From the NCBI GenBank assembly GCA_035705495.1, contig DASSWB010000011.1, forward strand, positions 1 to 17,496: a stretch of 17,496 nt of DNA, read 5' to 3'. Of the stretch, positions 5,785-13,304 are shown in pieces. Origin of the DNA: DASSWB01 sp035705495. GTDB taxonomy: Bacteria; Bacteroidota; Bacteroidia; Flavobacteriales; Flavobacteriaceae. The number at the start of each line of letters is the position of its first letter. The first letter of the stretch is position 1. A program made the position numbers and the translations under genes. Below the pieces are notes generated by a model. That model saw nothing but the letters and a program-made list of their open reading frames with translations. It ran no database searches and had not been told where the DNA came from.

Positions 5785-6906
5785 CTATTTCAAAGCTCGG
5801 AGATATAAATCCTCATAAAGAGGAACAATCTTTTTTATATCAAATTTTTCAGCTGTTTTCCGTGCGTTTGCTTTGAATGTTTTCAATTTTTCTTCATCAG
5901 ATAAAATCAAAAGCGCATTTGCGGCCATTTCGTTCACATCGCCAAAATCGCTCAAATAACCGGAAACACCGTGAATATTTACCTCTGGCAATCCGCCTGT
6001 ATTGGTCGAAATTACGGGAACACCATTTACCATTGCTTCCAAAGCAGCCAACCCGAAACTTTCGCTTTCAGAAGGCAATAAAAACAAATCTGAAAAACAA
6101 AGAATTTTATCCACTTCGTTGCTCTGTCCCATGAACAACACCTTATCTTCTATATTTAAATCGCGTACCAGATTTTCAGCCATTTCCCTTTCGGGTCCTT
6201 CTCCTACCAGAATAAGTCTCGCTTTGATACATTCTTGTATTTGATAAAAAATATTGATCACGTGGTCAATTCTTTTCACTTTCCGGAAATTACTCACATG
6301 GGTAATTATCTTTTCATCGGCGGGAGCCATCATTGCACGTTGGCAATCGGTAAAACTGTTCTTGTATTTAGAAACATCAATAAAATTGGGAAGCACTTCG
6401 ATGTCTTTTTTTAAATTGAAAAATTTTAAAGTATCTTCCTTTAAACTTTTTGAAACGGAAGTAACTACATCACTATTGTTGATACTGAATTGTACTGCAG
6501 GTTTGTAAAAAGGATGTTTTCCTACTAAAGTAATATCAGTTCCATGCAAGGTAGTGACCATGGGAATAAAAATCCCTTCCTCTTCCAACATTTTCTTGGC
6601 CATATATCCCGCATAGGCATGAGGAATGGCGTAATGAACGTGTAACAATTCAATTTTATGCAATTTCACCATATCCACCAATTTACTGCTCAAGGCGAGT
6701 TCGTATGGCTGGTAGTGAAACAAAGGATATTCAGGAACATTTACTTCATGGAAATGAATATTTCCGGTCAGTTGCTCAAGCCTCACTGGCTGTTTATACG
6801 TAATGAAGTGGACAATATGTCCTCTTTTGGACAGTTCCATTCCCAATTCGGTTGCTACAACTCCACTACCGCCGAAGGTAGGGTAACAAACAATTCCTAT
6901 TTTCAT
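5785..6906 (-). CDS. bshA: N-acetyl-alpha-D-glucosaminyl L-malate synthase BshA
   Basis: BshA is a GT4-family retaining glycosyltransferase that joins GlcNAc from UDP-GlcNAc to L-malate, the first step of bacillithiol synthesis. The 373-residue product begins MKIGIVCYPTFGGSGVVATE, with the Gly-rich acceptor-side loop typical of BshA. It carries LLHVHYAIPHA (about 87-97), TLHGTDITLVG (119-129), HVSNFRKVKR (203-212) and the GT4 EX7E motif within ESFGLAALE (E282/E290), then GVPVISTNTGGLPEV. An ATG 66 codons further upstream is in frame, but it lies inside the preceding gene and encodes unrelated sequence. The ATG at 6906 gives the conserved N-terminus. The gene starts 2 bp after the stop of the GH3 fusion gene, so it is the last gene of that operon. 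BshB and BshC are not in the window. Confidence 0.94.
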   Translation of the reverse strand: MKIGIVCYPTFGGSGVVATELGMELSKRGHIVHFITYKQPVRLEQLTGNIHFHEVNVPEYPLFHYQPYELALSSKLVDMVKLHKIELLHVHYAIPHAYAGYMAKKMLEEEGIFIPMVTTLHGTDITLVGKHPFYKPAVQFSINNSDVVTSVSKSLKEDTLKFFNLKKDIEVLPNFIDVSKYKNSFTDCQRAMMAPADEKIITHVSNFRKVKRIDHVINIFYQIQECIKARLILVGEGPEREMAENLVRDLNIEDKVLFMGQSNEVDKILCFSDLFLLPSESESFGLAALEAMVNGVPVISTNTGGLPEVNIHGVSGYLSDFGDVNEMAANALLILSDEEKLKTFKANARKTAEKFDIKKIVPLYEDLYLRALK

Positions 6907-6908
6907 AA

Positions 6909-9830
6909 TTAGTCTTGAATGGCTTGATAAATTACTTCCTGAATTTTTGTGCGGATATCTTCTGTAATAAGTTTTTTGTTTTCCGCATCGGGATAAATTC
7001 TGTTCGATAAAAAAACATACACTATTTCTTCTTCTGGATCTGCCCACGCAAAGGTACCTGTAAATCCCGAATGACCGAAGCTTGTCATAGAAACACAGCC
7101 GCAAGTCGGACCCACTTCTTCCAGTTGAGGCTTGTCAAATCCAACCCCTCTTCTTACATTTTCAGAACAATAATAACAAGTATTAAATTTATCAATCGTT
7201 TCTTGTTCGAAGAAGTTTTTTCCTCCATAGGTTCCTCCATTCAAATACATTTGCATCATTTTCGCCACATCATTTGCATTGCTGAACAATCCTGCATGAC
7301 CTCCAATTCCTCCTTGCATCGCGGCTCCTTGATCATGAACATATCCATGAACCAATTGTCTGCGCCAAAGTTTATCATCTTCGGTAGGAATAATTTTTTC
7401 TTTCGAAAATTTATTCAACGGCAAATAACCCAAATGATTGGCACCCAAAGCTTCATAAAAATTTTCTTGAGTTAAATAATCTAGCGAAGTATCGTAATAT
7501 TCTTCCAAGTAATTTTTCAGGATATAATATCCGAGATCACTGTATTTATAGGTTATTTTTCGGCTCAATTCACTATTTTTAATAATGTTGGAAATGCTGT
7601 CCCTAATATCATCGCGGATATACATTCTATCGGCAACCTGGGTTCGAAAACCTTTAGATTCCTGATCCCGATAATATTCAACAGAAGGTTTATCTCCTTC
7701 TTTCATGGTCATCCGGTAAAAAGGAATCCAAGCTTCTAAACCTGCATAATGCGACAGTAATTCTTTTAATGAAATGTTCCCTTTGTTAGTCTTCTTATAC
7801 TTTGGCAACAGCTCCTTAATTTTTGTATTCAGGGTAATCACATGATCTTCTTCCAATTCCATTACAAGCGGAAGTGTGGCAAGGATTTTTGTAAGCGAAG
7901 CCAAATCATACACATCATCCCATTCCACTGGTTTTTCTTTCTCGTAAGTATGATAACCAAAATTTTTATCGTAAACCACTTTACCCTTTCTGGCCACTAA
8001 AATTTGCATTCCGGGCGTCATTTCTTCAGACATGGCAACATTTGCTATGGAATCGATTTTAGAAAGTACTTCGGAATCGAGACCGACGCTTTCCGGCAAT
8101 CCATAACTTAACCGATTGATATTGGGAGTTAGATAACCTGTCCCTTCCGGCGATTCTTTTCCAACGGAAACGGGAAGAATTCCTTTCGCCCCTATTGCCC
8201 CAAAAATAATTTGCGCAGCTTTTTCCTGTGCCAACCGACTATTTTGATAAGCCATTATGAGGCCTTCAAAATTAGTAGTACTTGAAAGGTCAGAAAGTGC
8301 ATAAGGACGTGCAAAAACAGTCAGAACCACTCGGTTTTTCCGCGCTATTTCATACAGCCATACTTGTTCCTGCTCTGTGAATTTGTAATCTTTCCACGGA
8401 TTTGCATCAGATTTATGAAAACCAATAATCACATAATTATAATTCTCCAATTTCTCGTTCAGCTCATCCAAATGCGCTGCCGAAACGGTATCCACTTTGG
8501 TATATTTTTGGAGTTGGTTATAAAAAGCGGTTCCATCGTCGTCACCGAATTTTACGTACGCCACTTTTGTTTTCTCAAGATCTTTGACAGGTATGATTCC
8601 TTTATTGTTTTTGACCACAGTGATTGCATTCTCAATCAATTCGCTATACAATACATCATTTTCAAGACTATTCAAATCAGCAATCAGATTTAAAGTGTCA
8701 ACAGGTTGGTAATTATTTAAACCAACTTTATATTTGGCGAAAAGAATTTTTCTAACCGAATGCGCCAATCGTTCTTTTGTAATTTTTCCGTTTTGAAAAG
8801 CTTCAATCAATTTCTGGGAGGCTTTCGGAACATCTTCTGAAATCAGCAAAATATCATTTCCAGCCGTAAAAGCAGCCAAATCAATATCACCTGGAGAGTC
8901 AAAATTAGCAACGCCTTTCATATTCAGCGCATCCGTGAAAATAAGTCCGTTGAAATCCATTTTTTCTTTTAGAATTCCTGTCACTATGGTTTTGGACAAG
9001 GACGACGGAAAGTTTTGTCGTGATTCCAAACTCGGCACATTTAAATGACCGACCATCACACTGGCAACTCCTTCTTTTATCAATTTGCGGTAGGGAAAAA
9101 GCTCTACCTCTTCTATTCTCTTTTTTGAAAAATTAATGGTCGGTAAAGTTTTATGCGAATCTGTATCCGTATCTCCATGGCCTGGAAAATGTTTTGCACT
9201 TGCCAGAACCCCCTCACCTTGCATTCCTTTCATAAATGCCAATGCTTTCTCGGTTACATTGATTTTATTTTCACCAAACGATCTGTTCCCAATAATAGGA
9301 TTATCCGGATTCGTATTAATATCAACAACTGGCGCAAAATTGATATGAACACCCATTCTTTTGTTATGGCGGCCAATTTGTGCGCCAACTTTTTCAATAA
9401 GGGAATTGTCCCTTATGGCGCCCAAAGTCATGTTCCAAGGAAAAGCATAAGTCGAATCCAATCTCATCGCAAGACCCCATTCAGCATCCATTCCAATCAA
9501 AAGCGGAACTTTGGCAAGTTCCTGAAATTCGTTATTGATTTTTGCTTGTTGTTGCGGACCGCCTTTTGAGAAAATGACGCCGCCAATATGATAATCCCGA
9601 ATCAGATCCTTTATTTTATCAACTTCAGCCTTTGTTTTATTTGAAAAAATATCAACCATAAACAACTGGCCGACTTTTTCTTCCAGCGTCATTGAATGGT
9701 AAATGCTATCTACCCAATGCACCTGTTGCTGATAATCGGGCGCAATTAGTGGAGAAGTTTGTTTTTGCGCAAATACCGGAATTGCAGCTAGTACATAAAG
9801 AAAAAGGAAGCTGATTTTTTTTAAGATCAT
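6909..9830 (-). CDS. Exported GH3 beta-N-acetylglucosaminidase-like enzyme fused to a class-C beta-lactamase-like domain
   Basis: The 973-residue product has a signal peptide (residues 1-21, ending VFA before QK). The GH3 domain (about 35-370) is NagZ-like: KHFPGHGDTDTDSH at 213-226 supplies the mobile-loop Asp224/His226 dyad, and IFTDALNMKGV carries the nucleophile Asp300. A middle region (about 390-575) resembles a GH3 C-terminal alpha/beta domain. The C-terminal part (about 585-973) is a serine beta-lactamase/CubicO-type domain, with SLTK (Ser645/Lys648), YSD (763-765) and HSG (920-922) as the three active-site motifs. The likely role is cleavage of GlcNAc-containing muropeptides plus a peptidase or esterase activity in the periplasm. 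It lies between the conserved gene at 9834 (3-bp gap) and bshA (2-bp gap). Both active sites look intact. The substrate of the serine-hydrolase half is unknown. Confidence 0.9.
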   Translation of the reverse strand: MILKKISFLFLYVLAAIPVFAQKQTSPLIAPDYQQQVHWVDSIYHSMTLEEKVGQLFMVDIFSNKTKAEVDKIKDLIRDYHIGGVIFSKGGPQQQAKINNEFQELAKVPLLIGMDAEWGLAMRLDSTYAFPWNMTLGAIRDNSLIEKVGAQIGRHNKRMGVHINFAPVVDINTNPDNPIIGNRSFGENKINVTEKALAFMKGMQGEGVLASAKHFPGHGDTDTDSHKTLPTINFSKKRIEEVELFPYRKLIKEGVASVMVGHLNVPSLESRQNFPSSLSKTIVTGILKEKMDFNGLIFTDALNMKGVANFDSPGDIDLAAFTAGNDILLISEDVPKASQKLIEAFQNGKITKERLAHSVRKILFAKYKVGLNNYQPVDTLNLIADLNSLENDVLYSELIENAITVVKNNKGIIPVKDLEKTKVAYVKFGDDDGTAFYNQLQKYTKVDTVSAAHLDELNEKLENYNYVIIGFHKSDANPWKDYKFTEQEQVWLYEIARKNRVVLTVFARPYALSDLSSTTNFEGLIMAYQNSRLAQEKAAQIIFGAIGAKGILPVSVGKESPEGTGYLTPNINRLSYGLPESVGLDSEVLSKIDSIANVAMSEEMTPGMQILVARKGKVVYDKNFGYHTYEKEKPVEWDDVYDLASLTKILATLPLVMELEEDHVITLNTKIKELLPKYKKTNKGNISLKELLSHYAGLEAWIPFYRMTMKEGDKPSVEYYRDQESKGFRTQVADRMYIRDDIRDSISNIIKNSELSRKITYKYSDLGYYILKNYLEEYYDTSLDYLTQENFYEALGANHLGYLPLNKFSKEKIIPTEDDKLWRRQLVHGYVHDQGAAMQGGIGGHAGLFSNANDVAKMMQMYLNGGTYGGKNFFEQETIDKFNTCYYCSENVRRGVGFDKPQLEEVGPTCGCVSMTSFGHSGFTGTFAWADPEEEIVYVFLSNRIYPDAENKKLITEDIRTKIQEVIYQAIQD

Positions 9831-9833
9831 ATT

Positions 9834-10316
9834 TTAGAAGAAACGCTTGTGCCAACTATCGGATGCGGGAACTTCCCAATCTGAAAGGTATTCGGCTTTA
9901 TTGGTTACTAAATTATTGAAAACAATGGTATTGGGGGAAACCGCTTTGTCCTTCACCATTTTTTTAAAATCGGAAAGTTTCTTGTGGGCCACGAATTCTC
10001 CTTGTTTATAGGAAACATCCATTTTATCCAAAAGATCAACCTGATATTCTTTCTCAAGTTGTTGAATAAAACGAACTGAAGCATCAATGGAACAACCTGT
10101 CGCCACATTCATTTCTTGATCTAATGCAATAGTGATAAAACGATTGTATTTTATGTCGAAGGCCGCTTTTAAATCGGCACCATGAGCAGTCCAATTGGTT
10201 ATAAATTCGCTCAATTTGGGTTCAATTTCTGAAATTTCCTTTTCTGAAAAAGAACGGTTCGCCTGAAACACCCAAACACGGGAATAATCGGGCAAAGAAT
10301 CAAAAGGTACAAGCAT
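9834..10316 (-). CDS. Conserved Bacteroidota protein (often mislabelled 'ABC transporter ATPase')
   Basis: This 160-residue protein has recognisable family landmarks: YSRVWVFQANR near the start, WTAHG around 42-46, GCSIDASVRFI at 74-84, and a terminal WEVPASDSWHKRFF. Homologues in flavobacteria are commonly named ABC transporter ATPase. However, there is no Walker A P-loop, no LSGGQ signature and no Walker B here, so that name is unsupported. No signal peptide or membrane segment is visible, so it should be cytosolic. It is the first gene of a three-gene minus-strand operon with the GH3 fusion and bshA. A well-formed promoter lies just upstream at 10341-10372, giving a leader of only about 18 nt. 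The conserved Cys75 in GCSID is worth noting given the thiol-related neighbour. Function unknown. Confidence 0.85.
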   Translation of the reverse strand: MLVPFDSLPDYSRVWVFQANRSFSEKEISEIEPKLSEFITNWTAHGADLKAAFDIKYNRFITIALDQEMNVATGCSIDASVRFIQQLEKEYQVDLLDKMDVSYKQGEFVAHKKLSDFKKMVKDKAVSPNTIVFNNLVTNKAEYLSDWEVPASDSWHKRFF

Positions 10317-10340
10317 GGATACGGATTTTTTTTAATTGAA

Positions 10341-10372
10341 CAAAGCTAATTCTTTTATGTTGAAGGTTCAAA
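10341..10372 (-). promoter_or_regulatory. Promoter of the (unknown)-GH3-bshA operon
   Basis: Read on the minus strand, TTTG (10372-10369), 20 bp, then TAGCTTTG (10348-10341) matches the Bacteroidota consensus TTG-N(19-21)-TAnnTTTG exactly. A start near 10334 leaves about 18 nt before the ATG at 10316. A second TATATTTG overlaps the -33 region (10376-10369) and could be an alternative -7 box. Confidence 0.7.
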
Positions 10373-10421
10373 TATAATACCAACTTACAAGCACTAAAGA
10401 CAACTTTAAAATAAAATAATA

Positions 10422-10452
10422 TTGGGTCCTCCAAACGCTTTTCTTACTTTTG
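10422..10452 (+). promoter_or_regulatory. Promoter of the CDF transporter gene
   Basis: TTG (10422-10424), a 20-bp spacer and TACTTTTG (10445-10452) fit the Bacteroidota -33/-7 consensus. The -7 box ends 22 bp before the TTG start codon at 10475, so the leader is short. It is divergent from the operon promoter at 10341-10372. Confidence 0.65.
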
Positions 10453-10474
10453 AAATTCTCCTAAATCCATTTTT

Positions 10475-11356
10475 TTGAGAACGGAAAAACATCAGGAAGC
10501 AATCAATACTTCCTATAAGAGCATTATTGGAAACACTGTTCTTGCCTTTGCCAAGGGAATTACAGGGATTTTTGGAAATTCCTATGCTTTGATTGCTGAT
10601 GCGATAGAATCCACGACCGATGTTTTTTCCTCTATACTTGTGTTGGTCGGATTGAAATATTCCACAAAACCTCCAGACGAAAATCATCCTTATGGTCACG
10701 GAAAAGCAGAGCCTTTGGTCACTTTTGCCGTAGTGGGTTTTCTTGTTATTTCGGCAACTGTCATTGCTTATGAAAGTATTCAGCATATAAAAACTCCGCA
10801 TCGTGTTCCCGAATCTTATACCTTATGGGTTCTGGGCATCATTGTAGTTATCAAAGAAATTTTTTACCGGTTTGTTTCCAAGAAAAGTCGGGAAACCCAA
10901 AGTACTTCCCTAAAAGCTGATGCTTGGCATCACCGCAGCGACGCGATCACTTCACTCATGGCTTTTATCGGTATTTCTATTGCTGTATTTATGGGAAAAG
11001 GCTATGAGACCGCTGATGATTGGGCCGCGCTTTTTGCTTCTGGATTTATTCTTTACAACGCTTATCTCATTTTGCGACCAGCGCTTGGCGAGATTATGGA
11101 TGAACATTTATACGAAGAATTGGTGACGGAAATAAAATCCGAAGCTGAAAAAACTCCAGGCGTTGTCGCAACCGAAAAATGCTATGTTCGAAAAACAGGA
11201 ATGGCTTATTTTGTTGATCTACACATCATTGTAGATGCACAAATCACCGTTAAAAAAGGACATGATATTGCGCATGAAGTTAAAGATGCAGTTCTCGAGA
11301 AAATCCCGGAAATCATAGATATTTTGATTCATGTAGAACCAGATGACGAAATGTAG
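10475..11356 (+). CDS. Cation diffusion facilitator (CDF) family metal transporter
   Basis: CDF proteins export divalent metals such as Zn2+, Fe2+ or Mn2+ by proton antiport across the inner membrane. The 293-residue product has about six membrane segments in residues 15-205 and a C-terminal cytoplasmic metal-sensing domain (about 210-290). The TM2 site reads ADAIESTTDVFSS (Glu45, Asp49), and the TM5 site reads ADAWHHRSDAITS (His152, Asp156). The conserved HPYGHGKAEP loop is at 71-80. The first ligand is Glu rather than the usual His or Asp, so metal specificity cannot be assigned. The start must be TTG at 10475 (or ATT at 10469), because an in-frame TGA lies at 10451 and there is no ATG before residue 162. 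It has its own promoter, and a pirin gene follows after 83 bp. Confidence 0.9.
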   Translation: MRTEKHQEAINTSYKSIIGNTVLAFAKGITGIFGNSYALIADAIESTTDVFSSILVLVGLKYSTKPPDENHPYGHGKAEPLVTFAVVGFLVISATVIAYESIQHIKTPHRVPESYTLWVLGIIVVIKEIFYRFVSKKSRETQSTSLKADAWHHRSDAITSLMAFIGISIAVFMGKGYETADDWAALFASGFILYNAYLILRPALGEIMDEHLYEELVTEIKSEAEKTPGVVATEKCYVRKTGMAYFVDLHIIVDAQITVKKGHDIAHEVKDAVLEKIPEIIDILIHVEPDDEM

Positions 11357-11439
11357 GTTTTAAAAGAAGATTAGTTCCTTCATGCTTTAAAGACTACGAT
11401 GTTTTCGTAAATTAGTATCCGATCAAAAAAAAATTTGTT

Positions 11440-12288
11440 TTGAGAAAAATACGAAAAATACATCATGCAGAATATCGGCCAATTGCCGACTTAATTACAT
11501 ACTCGCCGCTGCCAACGAGGTCTTTGGAAATGATTGACCCGTTTCTTTTCCTCAACCATCACGGTCCGCAGATTTATCCACCAAACAATAAGGGGCTCCC
11601 ATTTGGCCCGCATCCACATCGGGGTATGGAAACCGTGACTTTTATTATTAACGGTGATATTGCTCATGAAGATAACAGCGGACACAAAAGTATTATAAAC
11701 AAAGGTGGCGTTCAATGGATGACCGCGGGTAGCGGACTGTTGCATGCCGAGGTTTCTTCGGAAGAATTTAAACAAAATGGCGGACTCGTAGAAATTCTTC
11801 AGTTGTGGATCAACCTTCCCGCCAAACTAAAAATGACCAAACCAAATTACACAGGTTTACAAAGAGATCAAATTCCGCATCTTTTTGAAAATGAAAAAAA
11901 TATAAGTATCGATTTAATCGCTGGAAAATGGAAAGGCGAATCTGGTGCCTTTTCTACATTGACCGATGTTTTTCTTTCTACGTTGAATTTTTCTGCGAAT
12001 TCTGAAATTAATATTCAAGTCCCAGAGGAAGAAAATATTCTTTTTTACGTAATCAAAGGTGATTTAACCGTAAACAATTCCAAAGTAACAGCCCTGAACC
12101 TAATCGAATTTGAAAACAGTGGGAAGGATTTAAAAATCGAAGCTTCACAGGATAGTTTGGTTCTTTTTGGTCATGCGAAACCTTTTAATGAACCTATAGT
12201 CGCGCGGGGACCATTCGTGATGAACAGCATTGAAGAAATTGACCAAGCTTACGATGATTTTCAGAACGGAAAAATGGGCGTTTGGTGA
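11440..12288 (+). CDS. Pirin family protein (cupin)
   Basis: Pirins are bicupin, metal-binding proteins; some act as quercetin dioxygenases and others as regulators or stress proteins. The 282-residue product has the N-terminal cupin motif PFGPHPHRGMETVTF, with His58 and His60, and the second half WMTAGSGLLHAE, with His102 and Glu104. These are the four ligands of the usual Fe(II) site. The C-terminal cupin half (about 170-260) lacks a clear metal site, as in other pirins, and includes the family-typical PIVARGPFVMNS near 245-256. The start is TTG at 11440: an in-frame TAG lies at 11413, no ATG or GTG lies between, and the next ATG (residue 31) would remove conserved sequence. It lies 83 bp after the CDF gene with no clear terminator, so partial read-through is likely. 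Confidence 0.92.
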   Translation: MRKIRKIHHAEYRPIADLITYSPLPTRSLEMIDPFLFLNHHGPQIYPPNNKGLPFGPHPHRGMETVTFIINGDIAHEDNSGHKSIINKGGVQWMTAGSGLLHAEVSSEEFKQNGGLVEILQLWINLPAKLKMTKPNYTGLQRDQIPHLFENEKNISIDLIAGKWKGESGAFSTLTDVFLSTLNFSANSEINIQVPEEENILFYVIKGDLTVNNSKVTALNLIEFENSGKDLKIEASQDSLVLFGHAKPFNEPIVARGPFVMNSIEEIDQAYDDFQNGKMGVW

Positions 12289-12353
12289 TTTTATTTTTTT
12301 GTGACGGAAAAAAGGCCTAAAATTGTTAAAATTAAACTAGAACAAATCTCCCG

Positions 12354-13301
12354 ATGAAAAATTTTATCGTTGCTTTTTCTGTTTTTATGATGTGGGCGTT
12401 ATTGGGAATGTGGTATTACAGCTGCGTGCTCAAAGAAGTTTGCAATAATGAAAAAGTGGAAGTGACGCAAGAAAAACAAATTGATATTCCTATTTCTGAA
12501 AATGTTCCTGAGCCTGCAAAAGAACTTCCGGAAAATGTTGAAGAAATAAGAATTTTGCTCACCGCGGACAGCTTAAGTGTAATTAACGATGACTTCCAAA
12601 ATCTTTTCAGCTACCCTCTGGCACCTGAAATAAGAATCAATTCAGCACACGTTGAAATTCCGCAAACAACTTCGATTTTTTTGGCAGACATCAGTAAATA
12701 TTTGGAGGAAAATCCGCAGCAATTTTTAATGATTTATGCCGCTTACGATACGAATGAATTTTCTTCGGATGGCAAAGAAAATTTGGGATTGACCCGGGCT
12801 GCTTTCATCAAAAATTTATTTTTAGAAAAAGGAATAAGTCCTGATAGAATGCTAATTGATGCCGTCGCCGCCGATTTAAACTTCATACAAAATGAAGTCT
12901 TTCAAGGAGGAATTCTTCTTCAGATAAAACAGAATATTGAAAAATCCAATAGTGCCGAAGATGAACAGATGAATAAAATCCTCTATGCCAATTTTGATGT
13001 AAATACTTTTAAATCAAATCAAGAAATAGACGATTACGCCATAAAATTAAAGAAATACTTGAATGAAAATCCACAGAAAATAATAATTGTCACCGGTCAT
13101 ACGGACGATATAGGTGAAGTGGAAGCAAATGATTGGATTGGAATGGAGAGAGCCAAAAGTGTAAGGGCTTATCTAATTTCCAAAGGATTCGATGAGAACA
13201 AAATAAAAACCTTTTCAAAAGGTGAAACAGCACCGATGGTTCCTAATACCAACCGTGAAAACCGGGCAAAAAATAGAAGAATTGAAATTAAAATAGAATA
13301 A
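12354..13301 (+). CDS. OmpA-like peptidoglycan-binding protein with a degenerate first OmpA domain
   Basis: The 315-residue product has an N-terminal hydrophobic segment (about 3-22), either a signal anchor or a weak lipobox-like YYSC. An acidic, Pro-rich linker (30-65) follows, then two related domains. The second (about 208-315) is a normal OmpA C-terminal domain: ILYANFDVN, KKYLNENPQKIIIVTGHTDDIG, MERAKSVRAYLISKG, then NRENRAKNRRIEI. The first (about 95-192) follows the same plan (SKYLEENPQQFLMIYAAYDTNE, LTRAAFIKNLFLEKGIS) but lacks GHTD and the NRR end, so it probably does not bind diaminopimelate. The protein should sit in the periplasm, tethered at its N-terminus, and grip peptidoglycan through the second domain. 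The next gene starts 3 bp after its stop, indicating an operon. Confidence 0.88.
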   Translation: MKNFIVAFSVFMMWALLGMWYYSCVLKEVCNNEKVEVTQEKQIDIPISENVPEPAKELPENVEEIRILLTADSLSVINDDFQNLFSYPLAPEIRINSAHVEIPQTTSIFLADISKYLEENPQQFLMIYAAYDTNEFSSDGKENLGLTRAAFIKNLFLEKGISPDRMLIDAVAADLNFIQNEVFQGGILLQIKQNIEKSNSAEDEQMNKILYANFDVNTFKSNQEIDDYAIKLKKYLNENPQKIIIVTGHTDDIGEVEANDWIGMERAKSVRAYLISKGFDENKIKTFSKGETAPMVPNTNRENRAKNRRIEIKIE

Positions 13302-13304
13302 AAT

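Noticed and set aside
6907..7104. N-terminal extension of BshA by 66 residues
   Set aside because: The extension is encoded opposite no gap but within the 3' end of the GH3 fusion gene, and its sequence (many Arg, Cys and Tyr) is unlike any BshA. The ATG at 6906 gives the conserved start.
9153..9569. 138-residue plus-strand ORF opposite the GH3 catalytic domain
   Set aside because: It is the reverse shadow of a conserved catalytic region and has low-complexity Cys/His/Ile composition and no initiation context.
9845..9865. Minus-strand TTGGCAC upstream of the GH3 fusion gene as a sigma-54 site
   Set aside because: The downstream half reads AAGCGTTTCT, so no G-C or G-T falls 10 nt after GG. 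The operon has a good promoter further upstream.
11392..11412. Small TACGA...TCGTA hairpin between the CDF and pirin genes as a terminator
   Set aside because: The stem is only five pairs and no T-tract follows, so it was not called.
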